The notes: generated by a model not told the origin, from the letters alone. Positions 24,957-35,010 are shown, numbered from the stretch's first letter. The stretch is 47,977 bases of DNA from Fidelibacterota bacterium (GCA_021734045.1 JAIPJR010000005.1:1-47977), one strand, 5' to 3'. Made by a program: numbers and translations.

Positions 24957-24980
24957 CAATTTCTGAATCGGGTTTGTGAC

Positions 24981-25193
24981 TTATTTGCCCGCGTCGTTTT
25001 TCTGGTATTTTTTGCGGAACTTGTCGATTCGGCCTGCAGTATCCAGCAACTTTTGCTTGCCGGTGAAAAATGGATGACAGGCGGAGCAAATTTCAACACT
25101 GATATCACCCACCGTGGTGTAGGTCTCGAAAATATTCCCACAGGCGCAGGTAACTTTGCTCAATTTATATTCAGGATGGATACCGGTTTTCAT
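24981..25193 (-). CDS. rpmE: 50S ribosomal protein L31, zinc-binding form
   Basis: The 70-residue ribosomal protein has the N-terminus [10 protein letters not shown] and four cysteines C16, C18, C36 and C39 (TCACGN and [13 protein letters not shown]), which bind zinc in the C+ form of bL31. It is in front of DUF1385 and prfA, the usual order. The gap to the aminotransferase upstream is 45 bases. ATG 25193 follows a GAAGAGGAGAAG-type ribosome site on the minus strand. Confidence 0.97.
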   Translation of the reverse strand: MKTGIHPEYKLSKVTCACGNIFETYTTVGDISVEICSACHPFFTGKQKLLDTAGRIDKFRKKYQKNDAGK

Positions 25194-25238
25194 ATAATTC
25201 TTCTCCTCTTCGGTTGATCCGTTTTCCTTATAGCTTGC

Positions 25239-26432
25239 TCAGGTCAATTTGGCAAGTGCATTTTCAATTCGCTGGACGCCCGCTTCAATCTCTTCCATCG
25301 AGTTGGCGTATGAAATACGAAGGTAATCATCTGCCCCAAAGGCTGCCCCCGGGATGCTGGCTACCGCCGCTTCATCAATTAAGTACGCGGCCAGATCTAA
25401 ACTGTTCTCAATTATTCGCGCTCCGACCGATTTTCCGTAGTAGGCGGAAACTGTTGGGAATGCGTAAAAAGCACCTTCGGGCATGACACATTGCAAACCC
25501 GGAATCTGGTTTAGTGCATCAACAATATAATCCCGTCGAAGTCGAAACTTGTCGCGTCGCTCCGCCACAATGCTTTGATCTCCCGTGAGCGCGGCCTCTG
25601 CTGCAGCCTGGGCAATACTATTGGGACAAGAGGTGCTCTGACCTTGGAATTTTCCCATAGCCGCGACCACATCTTTATCGCCCGCCACATACCCGATTCG
25701 CCAGCCCGTCATAGCGTAGGTCTTGGAGCAGGACTGAACCGTTAAAGTCCGCTCATAAGCGCCGGGTAACGTAGCTAAACTGACATGAGGCTCATCGTAG
25801 GTAATGGCTTCATAGCATTCATCGGAAATAAGCCACAGGTTATGCTGGCTGGCAATTTCGACCATCATCAGTAGCGTTTCCGGTAGTAAAACCCCGCCTG
25901 TGGGATTGGAGGGCGTATTGACAATCATTCCCCGGGTGCGGCTCGTGATAGCCGCTGCTAATTTTTCCCGGTTAATTTGGAAATGCTCCGTTGCCGTCGT
26001 TTCAACGAACACCGGCGTGGCCCCACTCATTGAGACAAATTCGGGGAAGCTTACCCAGTAGGGAGAAAATACGATGACCTCATCGCCCTCCTGAAATAGG
26101 GTCTGACAAATATTGAATAATGAATGTTTAGCGCCACTGGAAGCGATGATCTGGTCGGTGGAATAGGTTAGCTTATTATCGCGGGCCAATTTTTCCACAA
26201 TCGCTTTTTTTAACGTCGCTGTCCCTGAGCCGGGTGTGTACCGGGTTTTCCCGCTACGCATGGCCTTTTCAGCAGCATCGATGACAAATTCAGGGGTGTC
26301 AAAATCGGGCTCACCGGCACCAAAGCTGATGACATTCACGCCCTCCGCCCGAAGGCGGGCAGCACGATCAATAACAGCCATTGTGGCAGATGGTTTTAAG
26401 CGGTTAATTCTGTCTGTAAATGTGATTTTCAT
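25239..26432 (-). CDS. aspC: aspartate aminotransferase, class I (type Ib)
   Basis: The 397-residue PLP enzyme swaps amino groups between aspartate and 2-oxoglutarate. The GAGEPDFDTP motif, NTPSNPTGGV, SDECYEAITYD and the PLP lysine K237 in SCSKTYAMTGWRIGY are all canonical for the Thermus/Rhizobium-like type Ib group. The start is ATG 26432; the longer frame adds 19 residues without family character. It can also serve in prephenate or other transamination. The gene lies 45 bases before rpmE and 110 bases after the Cas6b-like gene. Confidence 0.92.
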   Translation of the reverse strand: MKITFTDRINRLKPSATMAVIDRAARLRAEGVNVISFGAGEPDFDTPEFVIDAAEKAMRSGKTRYTPGSGTATLKKAIVEKLARDNKLTYSTDQIIASSGAKHSLFNICQTLFQEGDEVIVFSPYWVSFPEFVSMSGATPVFVETTATEHFQINREKLAAAITSRTRGMIVNTPSNPTGGVLLPETLLMMVEIASQHNLWLISDECYEAITYDEPHVSLATLPGAYERTLTVQSCSKTYAMTGWRIGYVAGDKDVVAAMGKFQGQSTSCPNSIAQAAAEAALTGDQSIVAERRDKFRLRRDYIVDALNQIPGLQCVMPEGAFYAFPTVSAYYGKSVGARIIENSLDLAAYLIDEAAVASIPGAAFGADDYLRISYANSMEEIEAGVQRIENALAKLT

Positions 26433-26542
26433 CCCTGGTGCATCCCTGAAAAAGCGGCCGAATTTATTCGCGCGGGTTATGGTTTGCAAGTGATTAAAGG
26501 GCTAGTGAAAGTGCGGTAAAAACAAAGAGCTAAGGTTGTGGT

Positions 26543-27178
26543 CTAACCAAGTCGGTGAACCGCACCAAACCCTTTGGATATCATGTTGCCGATACTCAGG
26601 TAATCGGGGATTTCAAAATTTGCCCGAAAATCTCCCACAAACCCGCCCGTGGGTGAAGTGGTCAGGGATTGATTGGTCAGTACCCGGATTCTGCTTTTGA
26701 TGACAATTTTATTCTCAATGGGGATGTTAAATTCCTGCGACAGAAAGCGCATATTTTGCATCAGCAGGCGATTGATGAAGGCGATCCGCTCTTCCCGATA
26801 ATAGTACTTGAACTGTAGAAAATTCTGCTCATTCAATCCAATCCAAGGTGTGGCAAACTCATAGTTGATGAAGGTTCGAGCCGGTCCCAACTCCTTCTCC
26901 TCATCCACAATTTGCTTCTCCACCACGCGGAAGGCCACGCCATCAATGTGCACTTCCTCCAAATCGGGAATCATCTCCCGCATCGCGTCCACAGCTTCCT
27001 GGCCAATGGCCATCATACAGGGATCGCCTTGAATGACCTTAAACTGTAACTGTGGGTAGGTAAATTCTGCCCGCTTATCCCCGTTGATAAAATCATCGAT
27101 TGGCCGGCCGCTAAACGTTTCACCAATATATTGCCGCACATGATACGGCGCCCGATTAAACATTATATCGGTCTTCAT
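26543..27178 (-). CDS. orphan Cas6b-like RNA-binding protein
   Basis: The 211-residue protein resembles Cas6b (CRISPR RNA-processing) proteins. Its middle segment TYPQLQFKVIQGDPCMMAIGQEAVDAM fits the YPLIQYK...IGEGAE pattern of the N-terminal ferredoxin-like domain, quoted here as YPQLQFKVIQGDP, and the C-terminus ends in a Gly-rich loop, FEIPDYLSIGNMISKGFGAV, quoted as SIGNMISKGFGAVHR. As I recall the family, catalytic His residues should precede the YPLIQYK segment, but here the stretch is DDFINGDKRAEF, without His. The window has no CRISPR array and no other cas gene. The start may be ATG 27178, ATG 27163 or GTG 27205. It lies downstream of rho, on the same strand. A domesticated RNA-binding role is possible. 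Confidence 0.65.
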   Translation of the reverse strand: MKTDIMFNRAPYHVRQYIGETFSGRPIDDFINGDKRAEFTYPQLQFKVIQGDPCMMAIGQEAVDAMREMIPDLEEVHIDGVAFRVVEKQIVDEEKELGPARTFINYEFATPWIGLNEQNFLQFKYYYREERIAFINRLLMQNMRFLSQEFNIPIENKIVIKSRIRVLTNQSLTTSPTGGFVGDFRANFEIPDYLSIGNMISKGFGAVHRLG

Positions 27179-27268
27179 GCGTAGGAAAAATGTCGGAATG
27201 AGCACGCTGTCTCGCTCCAGTCTTTAATAATTAATATGTTTCAAGGTGCCATGCACCCAACTTCTGAA

Positions 27269-28522
27269 CTACGAATTCATGGACTGCAGGAATTCTTTAT
27301 TGCTTCCAGAGCGTGACATGCGCTCCAAGAGAAATTCCATTGCCTCTACGGGTGTCATCTCATTCAACAGCTTGCGTAATACCCAGACGCGCGTCAACTC
27401 GCCCTTTGTAAGCAACAGTTCCTCTTTCCGTGTACCCGATCGATTAATGTCGATCGAAGGAAATATCCTGCGATCACTTAACCGGCGATCCAGGACCAAT
27501 TCCATATTGCCAGTCCCCTTGAATTCCTCAAAAATCACATCATCCATACGGCTGCCGGTTTCAATCAACGCTGTGGAAATAATGGTCAGACTTCCCCCGT
27601 TCTCCACATTCCGGGCAGCCCCAAAAAAGCGTTTTGGCCGGTGCAGAGCATTGGAATCAATACCACCGGATAAAATTTTACCACTGTGGGGAATCACTGC
27701 ATTATGCGCCCGGGCTAACCGGGTTAAGCTGTCCAGCAGAATCACAACATCCCGGCCGAACTCAACCATCCGTTTCGCCTTCTCCAACACCATATCCGAA
27801 ACCTGCACATGGCGCTCCGGCGGTTCGTCAAAGGTTGAAGACACGACCTCAGCGTTAACGGACCGTTCCATGTCCGTCACCTCTTCCGGGCGCTCGTCGA
27901 TTAACAAGACGATAAGTGTGATATCCGGATGATTTTTCGTGATTGAATTGGCAATATCCTGCAACAACATGGTTTTACCGGTTTTCGGCTGGGCAGTAAT
28001 CAGACCACGCTGTCCCTTGCCAACCGGGGTAAGCAGGTCCATAATGCGCATGGAATAGCTCTTGGGTCCGCGCTCCAGGGTAACCCGCTCGATGGGATAG
28101 AGCGGCTTCAGCGTATCGAAATGCGGAATAATGCGACCTTCTTCAGGATCCTGAAAATTAATCGCCTCCACCTTCAACAAGGCAAAATACCGCTCGTTAT
28201 CTTTCGGGGGGCGCACCTGCCCATAAATAATCTGGCCAGTTCGTAATCCAAACCGTTTGATCTGGGAAGGGGAGACATAAATATCATCCGGCCCCGCCAG
28301 GTAATTATTCTCCGGTGCGCGCAAAAAGCCGTAACCGTCAGGTAAAACTTCTAAAACACCTTTTGAAAATAGCAAACCGCTGCTTTCGGTCTGAGCTTCC
28401 AGAATTGCTTCGATTAAATCGCCCTTCTTCAATCCGGCAACAGCGGGCACGGCGAGCTCCTGAGCGATTTTGGTGAGCTCCTTGATTTTCATCTGCTGTA
28501 GTTCGTTGATTCTATACGCCAT
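27269..28522 (-). CDS. rho: transcription termination factor Rho
   Basis: The 417-residue hexameric RNA helicase ends transcription. It has an N-terminal helical domain, the RNA-binding cold-shock-like domain with RNP1 motif DGYGFLR (62-68), Walker [11 protein letters not shown] (about 176-185), Walker [14 protein letters not shown], and the Q and R loops [20 protein letters not shown], quoted as [16 protein letters not shown]. There is no extra insertion domain. Upstream is a 147-base gap that may carry its promoter (TTGACA on the minus strand at 28584-28579, without a good -10). The Cas6b-like gene follows. Confidence 0.97.
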   Translation of the reverse strand: MAYRINELQQMKIKELTKIAQELAVPAVAGLKKGDLIEAILEAQTESSGLLFSKGVLEVLPDGYGFLRAPENNYLAGPDDIYVSPSQIKRFGLRTGQIIYGQVRPPKDNERYFALLKVEAINFQDPEEGRIIPHFDTLKPLYPIERVTLERGPKSYSMRIMDLLTPVGKGQRGLITAQPKTGKTMLLQDIANSITKNHPDITLIVLLIDERPEEVTDMERSVNAEVVSSTFDEPPERHVQVSDMVLEKAKRMVEFGRDVVILLDSLTRLARAHNAVIPHSGKILSGGIDSNALHRPKRFFGAARNVENGGSLTIISTALIETGSRMDDVIFEEFKGTGNMELVLDRRLSDRRIFPSIDINRSGTRKEELLLTKGELTRVWVLRKLLNEMTPVEAMEFLLERMSRSGSNKEFLQSMNS

Positions 28523-28669
28523 TTTGTACTGCCATTTTAATAATAATTAATGTGAACAATTCATCTTTTGAAGGTGGATGTCAAAGGGTTATCGGAGCAG
28601 AGACGTCCTTGAGACAGCGCCTAATTTAAAGGACTCCGCTGGTTTATCAAATATTATTTACCGCCAGAT

Positions 28670-29974
28670 TCACTTTATTGAGAAATGGGGGAAAATTTCC
28701 TCGGCCAGATAATGGCTGCCAAAAATGCAAATTGCAGGTCGGTCATGCTGGCTGCGTACGGTCTCAGCCCAGGTGACGCCGTCATTGAAATTTTCAAACA
28801 CATTGGTTATATGCGGATTAGATTGCTGAAGTTCAAGCAATTTTTTTAAGGGCACGGTGGATTCGCCGCGGTAAGCGTACAGACCAATCTCCCCCGGCCA
28901 TGAGGCTAAAACATCCACTATTCCATCTGCGTCTTTCCGCTGATTTAAGCCCAAAAGCAGGACGGTTTCACCAAATCCGGCATACCGAAGACTCTGCAAT
29001 AGCTGACGGACACCCGCAGGATTATGGGCCACATCATACAAAACCGGCGGTTCGGTTTGCAGGACCTGCATCCGACCTTGCCACGCTACCTCAGCCAACC
29101 CGGAGAGAATCGCTTCCCGAGAAATTTGGAATGGCAATCGCGCAAGCGCAGTCAGGGCAACCGCCACATTCTGAGCCTGATGAATACCCAGCAGGGGTGA
29201 GTCAATACGATAATCATCATCCACGGTCTGACACGTCAATACCTGACGCGGGAAAATGACCTCCTGCTGCAAAACATCGCAATAATCGGGCGCATAGAGC
29301 AAATCCGCATGTTGCTGCCGGGCATAAGATTGGATAACCGTCTGCACAGGCTGGGAATTTTCCGCCAGCACCACCGGTACCCCAGGCTTGATAATGCCCG
29401 CTTTTTCCGCCGCGATGGCTTCAATGGTGTTTCCCAGAATATTCATATGGTCCATGTCAACACTGGTAATCACACTCAATACCGGTGTGATAACATTGGT
29501 GGCATCCAACCGACCACCCAGACCGGTTTCAATCACGGCCACATCAATCTGCTGATCTTTGAAATACCAATACCCCAGTGCAGTCAAAACTTCAAAAAAA
29601 GTAATCTCATTGGCTTCGATTAGCGGCTTCCAAGCCGTTACACGTTCCACGATTACTTCGTCGGAAATTTCCTGCCCATTTACCTTAATCCGCTCGTTTG
29701 GCCTTAACAGGTGCGGCGAGGTAAACAAACCGACCCGCCGTCCCGTGGCCATTAGAACGGAAGCCAACATGGCCGCGGTTGAACCTTTGCCATTCGTACC
29801 GGCAATATGAATGGCGGGAAACGCGCGATGGGGGTTCCCGAGCGCCTCCATGAATCGCTCTACCCGCGTCAATTCCAGCTTCACACCGGGAACGGTCAAC
29901 CCAAAAATGTAATCGATCACATCGTGGTAGGTGGGCAAAGACTGACTCATTCCTGTTTCAAATTCATGTGTCAC
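28670..29974 (-). CDS. folC: folylpolyglutamate synthase / dihydrofolate synthase
   Basis: The 434-residue Mur-ligase-type enzyme adds glutamate to folates. It has the P-loop HIAGTNGKGSTAAMLASVL, quoted as GTNGKGSTAAML (at about 57-68), TSPHLLRPNERIKVNG, ETGLGGRLDATNVI and DVAHNPAGVRQLL of the C-terminal domain. The GTG start at 29974 overlaps the murI stop by 4 bases (GTGA); an internal ATG at 29950 would also give a normal N-terminus, nine residues before the first family helix. Confidence 0.93.
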   Translation of the reverse strand: MTHEFETGMSQSLPTYHDVIDYIFGLTVPGVKLELTRVERFMEALGNPHRAFPAIHIAGTNGKGSTAAMLASVLMATGRRVGLFTSPHLLRPNERIKVNGQEISDEVIVERVTAWKPLIEANEITFFEVLTALGYWYFKDQQIDVAVIETGLGGRLDATNVITPVLSVITSVDMDHMNILGNTIEAIAAEKAGIIKPGVPVVLAENSQPVQTVIQSYARQQHADLLYAPDYCDVLQQEVIFPRQVLTCQTVDDDYRIDSPLLGIHQAQNVAVALTALARLPFQISREAILSGLAEVAWQGRMQVLQTEPPVLYDVAHNPAGVRQLLQSLRYAGFGETVLLLGLNQRKDADGIVDVLASWPGEIGLYAYRGESTVPLKKLLELQQSNPHITNVFENFNDGVTWAETVRSQHDRPAICIFGSHYLAEEIFPHFSIK

Positions 29975-30813
29975 CCAACACTGTAGGACTCAAGAACTTC
30001 TAACTCAATCCGGAATAAATTTTCAAGCGGTCGTCCTAAAAAGCGACTCGCCGTTTCCTGAAACCGCTGGGGAAAGTCACTCACATAAAAATGATGTTTG
30101 CGGGCTGCGTCCTGACCTACGGGCGTATGGGCCATGCTTTTCTCGATTAAGATATCCTGAACCATTCGCGCCGTCTCTTCCCCCGAGTCAATCAGATTCA
30201 CATCCGGCCCAATAACACGCTGAATCGCTTCTTTCAAATAGGGATAGTGGGTACACCCCAAAATTAATGATTCCACGGGTGACTGTTTATATCCACTCAG
30301 ATAGCGCTCCAGCACGCCGGTTAAGACATCATCCTCCGGCCACCCCTCTTCGACCAACGGAACCAACAGAGGACACGCTTTACTCTGGATATTCAGATTT
30401 GGATTTCTGGTCAGCAGTGCTTTTTCGTATGCACCGGAATGAATCGTGCTGGTTGTCCCAATCACCCCCACCCGGTTGGATGGACTTTTATTCACTGCTG
30501 CAGTAGCACCGGGCTCAATCACACCTATTATTGGTAAATTCCAACGCCCGCGTAAGTCATCCAGAGCAATGGCTGATGCGGTATTACACGCCACCACCAC
30601 CATTTTCACCTGATGGTCCAGCAGAAAATTAACAATCTGCCGGGAGAAGCGTCGCACGGTCTCGTTTGATTTGGAGCCGTATGGTACCCGGGCGGTGTCA
30701 CCAAAATAAATCAGACGCTCATCCGGGAGCAATTCCATCATCGCCCGGACAACTGAGATGCCCCCCAAACCAGAATCGAAAATTCCAATGGGGTTTTGTG
30801 CGACCTGGTTCAT
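29971..30813 (-). CDS. murI: glutamate racemase
   Basis: The 280-residue cofactor-free racemase makes D-glutamate for peptidoglycan. Both catalytic cysteines are present, in VVACNTASA (about residue 76) and LILGCTHYPYL (about 188), and the N-terminal IGIFDSGLGGISVV and YFGDTARVPYGSK motifs are complete. It overlaps the amidase gene stop by 4 bases and the folC start by 4, so three genes are translationally linked. Cell-wall synthesis (murI) and remodelling (amidase) are thus expressed together. Confidence 0.96.
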   Translation of the reverse strand: MNQVAQNPIGIFDSGLGGISVVRAMMELLPDERLIYFGDTARVPYGSKSNETVRRFSRQIVNFLLDHQVKMVVVACNTASAIALDDLRGRWNLPIIGVIEPGATAAVNKSPSNRVGVIGTTSTIHSGAYEKALLTRNPNLNIQSKACPLLVPLVEEGWPEDDVLTGVLERYLSGYKQSPVESLILGCTHYPYLKEAIQRVIGPDVNLIDSGEETARMVQDILIEKSMAHTPVGQDAARKHHFYVSDFPQRFQETASRFLGRPLENLFRIELEVLESYSVG

Positions 30814-32342
30814 CCGTTGGAAATCAATTTTTCGTGCCGTTCTTTATATTGCATCAACGCCTGGAATATCGCTTCCGCTGCTTTCTGCCGATAGGATGCC
30901 CGCTTCAGGCGCGCTTCATCACGGGAATTGCTGATAAACCCTAATTCAACCAGAACATTGGGCATGCTGGCGCCAATAAGCACAATGAATCCAGCCTGCT
31001 TCACACCACGGTTGACCCCCTGCAACTGTTTGTCAAATTCGCTCTGAATCAATTCCGCTAATGTCTCGCTATTGCGCATAAAAGCGCTCTGCGCCATGGT
31101 GGCCAGGATTAGCTGCTGACTGGACAGGTCGCCGTAATGACTCTGATCATCTTCCAGACGAATGGCCGAATTTTCCAGTTCCGCTACCTCAATGGCTTCC
31201 TGGGATTTTCCAGGCCGTAGCAGGAAGGTTTCGAAACCAGAAGCTGACCGATTCTTTGAGGCATTCACATGCACCGAAATAAACACTTTTCCGCCCGCCT
31301 CATTGGCGATTTTGGTCCGCTCCCAAAGCGGAATAAACACATCTGTTTCACGGGTGTACACAACATCTATATCTGTGCGGTCTTCAATGAGCTTTCCCAG
31401 CCGTTTAACCACATCCAGTGTAATGTCCTTCTCCCGCAGCCCACCGGGTGAAACCGTACCGCCGTCCTTACCACCATGACCAGCGTCCAGAACAATTTTG
31501 TCGATGTGCCACTTTTCCCGCTCCTTATTCAGCAAGTGACGACTATCAATGGTGTATGACTTGCGCAGATTGACAATAATCTCAGCCGGATAATCGCTGT
31601 ACAACACATCGACGCTCTCCACGTCGCGAACAACCCGGAAAGAAAGCTGCACAACATCATTCAGCTGATTCACAATCATCTTACTCAAAACACCGTCACC
31701 CGGCAGTGGCGGTTCCTTAAAGTTCACCACATCCAATTGTCCACCAGGAATCGTGATATACAGCCATTCCTTGCGATTCAGCCAGGCTTTTACATTGGCA
31801 TCACGGAATGACTTGCTGGTCTGAATCCGAATCATCACGCCATTGTTACGCTCCACTACCGTGACGTTTTGGATATTAAAGCGCTCCGCTTCCGAAGGAA
31901 TCGGCTCCGGTAGTGGTGCGGGAATCCCTTTGATGAAATGGTAGTTTCGAATGATCTGTTTGTTTTTGAGAATTTCTGCGAATGCATGCAACGGCACATA
32001 AATATCATTCAGCTGATAAATGGCTGGGTGCGGGGTTTGAATAACCTCATCCTCAACCATAATGAAGTGCGTGTAGGCGCTGAATTTGATTTTAAGCGTG
32101 TTTAGTCGAAATACCTTTTTCCGTACCTGGGCATTCTCAAAGACATTCACCTCAAAAGCGCCTGCCACATCCATGGTGGCCACGTAGGGAATCTCACCCA
32201 CCAGGTAAACCGGAATGGGTTTTAAATAGGTCCCCGAACGATACCGTTCAAAGACCACTTCCGTCTGTTGGGTTTCACCTGAAAGGACAAGGGGCAGAAA
32301 AGCGGGAATCAGAAGGACGAGAGCATAAAATAAACGACGCAT
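30810..32342 (-). CDS. N-acetylmuramoyl-L-alanine amidase (Amidase_3) with N-terminal beta domains
   Basis: The 510-residue protein has a signal peptide (MRRLFYALVLLIPAFLPLVLS), a first domain like the copper amine oxidase N-terminal fold (IYVPLHAFAEIL near residue 110), an AMIN-like beta domain at about 140-265, and an Amidase_3 domain at about 275-495. Zinc ligands fit: His in VLDAGHGGKDGG, Glu in GGLREKDITLD and His in FISVHVNAS; a further catalytic Glu is expected in LVELGFISN. The protein cuts the amide bond between the glycan and peptide during cell separation. It is downstream of two barrel genes and coupled to murI. Confidence 0.93.
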   Translation of the reverse strand: MRRLFYALVLLIPAFLPLVLSGETQQTEVVFERYRSGTYLKPIPVYLVGEIPYVATMDVAGAFEVNVFENAQVRKKVFRLNTLKIKFSAYTHFIMVEDEVIQTPHPAIYQLNDIYVPLHAFAEILKNKQIIRNYHFIKGIPAPLPEPIPSEAERFNIQNVTVVERNNGVMIRIQTSKSFRDANVKAWLNRKEWLYITIPGGQLDVVNFKEPPLPGDGVLSKMIVNQLNDVVQLSFRVVRDVESVDVLYSDYPAEIIVNLRKSYTIDSRHLLNKEREKWHIDKIVLDAGHGGKDGGTVSPGGLREKDITLDVVKRLGKLIEDRTDIDVVYTRETDVFIPLWERTKIANEAGGKVFISVHVNASKNRSASGFETFLLRPGKSQEAIEVAELENSAIRLEDDQSHYGDLSSQQLILATMAQSAFMRNSETLAELIQSEFDKQLQGVNRGVKQAGFIVLIGASMPNVLVELGFISNSRDEARLKRASYRQKAAEAIFQALMQYKERHEKLISNG

Positions 32343-32370
32343 AGAGGGGGCTAATTTATCGGGTCATCCA

Positions 32371-34098
32371 TCAGAAGACAATTGACAACTGAAGCGTTGC
32401 ATCAAGTTTATTGGTTGTACCTTCCATCTTAAACTCACGCCATTGCCCGAATTGGAATTCCAACTTCCAAAAACTATCCAGCACACCGATGACCGTGTAC
32501 ATTCGCACACCATCACCGTAGTAGAGCGGTACACTGAAAGCGCTGCTCACACCCGATTCATACGCATATTGACGGACTGCGTAGGCCTTTGCCAGGTAAC
32601 GCACCAAACCGGCATTCACCTGCCAACCCGGGAGACGATATCGCCATCGTAATCCTGCCAGGCCGCCAAACATGCCATCCTGATAAGCCAGTTTAAAAAA
32701 TTCCACCAGCCGGAATTCCTTACGCTGCTGTTGATGAATCTGGATGCCGACTTTGTGTAAGCTCCCCTCACCAGTCGTCCATTGTTGGCGCCAGAACACA
32801 TTACCATTCTTCCAAGTCAAACGACTTTCGTGCCCCCGTTTGAAAGCATTATCCTGCAGATCAATGGGCATGACATCCGTTCTGAGCCAAGCGATGAATT
32901 CCATAGACACACCATTGCCTGGGTGGTATCGAATGCCCAAGGCCGCTCCCTGGTTGTTGACGGCCTGCATGGCAATAATAGGCTCAGAGAGGCGATAGCG
33001 TAACTTCCGCTGACCACCAATTTTCCAGAACCCGAGGGCAGACGATATTCGCTCCCCATCCAGCCTGACGCTAAACAATTGAGATAGCGTATCCCCGCCC
33101 CACCACGCAGCGCCATACGCCATTCGCAGATAAGAATGCTCCCAAGCAATACTAACCTCGGCAGGCAAATCCCATTGGTCGGCCAGATGATCGCTCCCCA
33201 GATGTATTTGCACCTTTAACGCTTCTTCTCCCATATACTGAAGACTCACACCCATCGTACGGGCTGAACGATACACTACATTCACAGCACTTGATGTGGG
33301 AAAGGGGACATACTCACCGTCAATTATCTTGCCCGGAATCTGGTTCTGACTCAAGTGAATCAACAGTTGTAGTGTTGACCATTCACGCTGCCAGGCGATA
33401 CCGGTGAAATAACCGTACATTTGGGCTGACTGATGGATTCGAACGCGCTGTCGCAGGCGGGGATAAACCTGGTTCAAACCGCTTCCGGATACAAACGCGC
33501 TTTGCCCGAAGGTCAGTCCATACCCTGAATCCACCCGGTAATTTCCCAAGTACAGCCTGCCATATTTTTTAGGTAATGCGTACACCGCACCACCCGTTAA
33601 GTATGAGTGGAAGGATATGGCCTCCGATTCCCGTTGAATCATGGCTGACAGACTGAGACGATTGAACTGTAAATTGATGTTTTGCCGGTAACGCTCGTCT
33701 GGTTGATTCGAGCGTGTACTCATGCGCAGGCGATAACGCTGATCCCGGCCCCCATCATCCGTAGCAATCGCGGCCGATAACACCATATAATCCCAGGAAT
33801 CCAGCATCAACGAATCGAGAAAGTCCAGGCTTCTAATCTGAGGATGACTTTGCAGGTAATCCCAGACCACATTTTGAGTCGTTGTGCTCACGGGTAATTC
33901 ACCCAATTGCCGCCGGGTCAGGGTTCGCAAGTGCAGCGGCTCGTCAGCCCAGGTGTTGAGTTCTTCCAAGAGCGCTGCCCGCTGCGCCTCATCCAGCCCA
34001 TCCCACCCGGACCAGGCTTCCACCTGACCGAGCACGATTGACCCCAGCAGAAGAATCAGGACCAGAATGCGTAATCTGCACTGCAATAAGCACCACAT
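32371..34098 (-). CDS. outer-membrane barrel protein with N-terminal helix-hairpin-helix-like region
   Basis: The 575-residue protein has a signal peptide (ILVLILLLGSIVLGQ), a helical stretch of residues 30-110 with TLTRRQLGELPVST and PQIRSLDFLDSLM, similar to the repeated helix-hairpin-helix elements found at the N-terminus of some FCB outer-membrane proteins, and then about 450 residues of alternating strands with a terminal LQLSIVF. The last Phe suits outer-membrane barrel assembly. The function is unknown. It lies 9 bases downstream of the PorV/PorQ-like gene and 28 upstream of the amidase. Confidence 0.72.
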   Translation of the reverse strand: MWCLLQCRLRILVLILLLGSIVLGQVEAWSGWDGLDEAQRAALLEELNTWADEPLHLRTLTRRQLGELPVSTTTQNVVWDYLQSHPQIRSLDFLDSLMLDSWDYMVLSAAIATDDGGRDQRYRLRMSTRSNQPDERYRQNINLQFNRLSLSAMIQRESEAISFHSYLTGGAVYALPKKYGRLYLGNYRVDSGYGLTFGQSAFVSGSGLNQVYPRLRQRVRIHQSAQMYGYFTGIAWQREWSTLQLLIHLSQNQIPGKIIDGEYVPFPTSSAVNVVYRSARTMGVSLQYMGEEALKVQIHLGSDHLADQWDLPAEVSIAWEHSYLRMAYGAAWWGGDTLSQLFSVRLDGERISSALGFWKIGGQRKLRYRLSEPIIAMQAVNNQGAALGIRYHPGNGVSMEFIAWLRTDVMPIDLQDNAFKRGHESRLTWKNGNVFWRQQWTTGEGSLHKVGIQIHQQQRKEFRLVEFFKLAYQDGMFGGLAGLRWRYRLPGWQVNAGLVRYLAKAYAVRQYAYESGVSSAFSVPLYYGDGVRMYTVIGVLDSFWKLEFQFGQWREFKMEGTTNKLDATLQLSIVF

Positions 34099-34107
34099 GA
34101 TGGATCA

Positions 34108-34908
34108 TTAAAAGGTATAGTGGAGTGAAAATGATTGTCGCGGCGGAAGGTGAGCCCGCCATTGCCAGGCATAAGCGAGAGACCAAACCGACCAGTTCAG
34201 GTGTGGACCGATTGTAAAGGCCGCCATTCCGGATTCGTAACCCACCCCTACGCCCCACCAGTCAGACCAGGTGGAGAATACACCCACTTGCCCATTCAGC
34301 GGCAATTGAGCGTCCTTCTCAAGTCCCAGAGCTAGTGCCAGAAGTGGTGAATCATACCTGAGCCCGATGCTAAAAATTTCCGGTTCCGGTACCGAAGTCA
34401 CCAAAGGTTTTTGAATGACATTTTGCCACAGAATGCCCAAAATCACATCTGGCCGGAGCAAAATCCGCCCGCCAACCGAAATCCCGCCGCCCATATGGGA
34501 GTAGTAGTTTTTAATGGCCACGTGTCGGATTTGGAAGCTCGCGCCTACCGCTAGCAAGGGAAATATCTGGAAACCCGACCCCGCCTGGAGGGTGTGCTCC
34601 TGATACACTTCATCACCAAAAATTGTAGCAGAAAAACTGACGGGCTGACTGGCAATTCTACCCTGCATGGTGAGTCCAGAACCCCAAATATTCAAATTGG
34701 CGACATAATTTGTGCCGCTGATCCCGATTGTGACTGGATGATCCGAACCTAATAATGCCGGATTGGCAATCGCGCTCAGCGTACTACGCACATTCCCGGC
34801 GGCAAGTACCCGGGCATCATATGTTGGCTGGTCAAAGGCACCCAGTACAGGGGAAGCACTGCCCCAGAGTAGCAGACCTAGCAGGGTTTTCACAATAGCT
34901 GATTTCAC
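34108..34908 (-). CDS. PorV/PorQ-like outer-membrane barrel protein
   Basis: The 266-residue protein has a signal peptide (LLGLLLWGSASPVLGAFDQ). The mature start RVLAAGNVRSTLSAIANPALLGS is the typical opening of the FadL-like PorV/PorQ/UPF0164 family (an Asn-Pro-Ala motif after a short helix), quoted as IANPALLGS. Repeated Gly-rich strands follow, ending FSLHYTF. Members help type IX secretion or form surface channels. The start codon is GTG at 34908. It leads the operon porV-like, HHH-barrel, amidase, murI and folC. Confidence 0.75.
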   Translation of the reverse strand: MKSAIVKTLLGLLLWGSASPVLGAFDQPTYDARVLAAGNVRSTLSAIANPALLGSDHPVTIGISGTNYVANLNIWGSGLTMQGRIASQPVSFSATIFGDEVYQEHTLQAGSGFQIFPLLAVGASFQIRHVAIKNYYSHMGGGISVGGRILLRPDVILGILWQNVIQKPLVTSVPEPEIFSIGLRYDSPLLALALGLEKDAQLPLNGQVGVFSTWSDWWGVGVGYESGMAAFTIGPHLNWSVWSLAYAWQWRAHLPPRQSFSLHYTF

Positions 34909-35010
34909 CAGTATATCCAGACAATTTCAGAAAAACCGGAAATTCAGCACCTCCAAGAGCTGAAAATCTCCCCCGCTGTATGTTGTTAGATCGTTAACTG
35001 ATCAAGTAAA

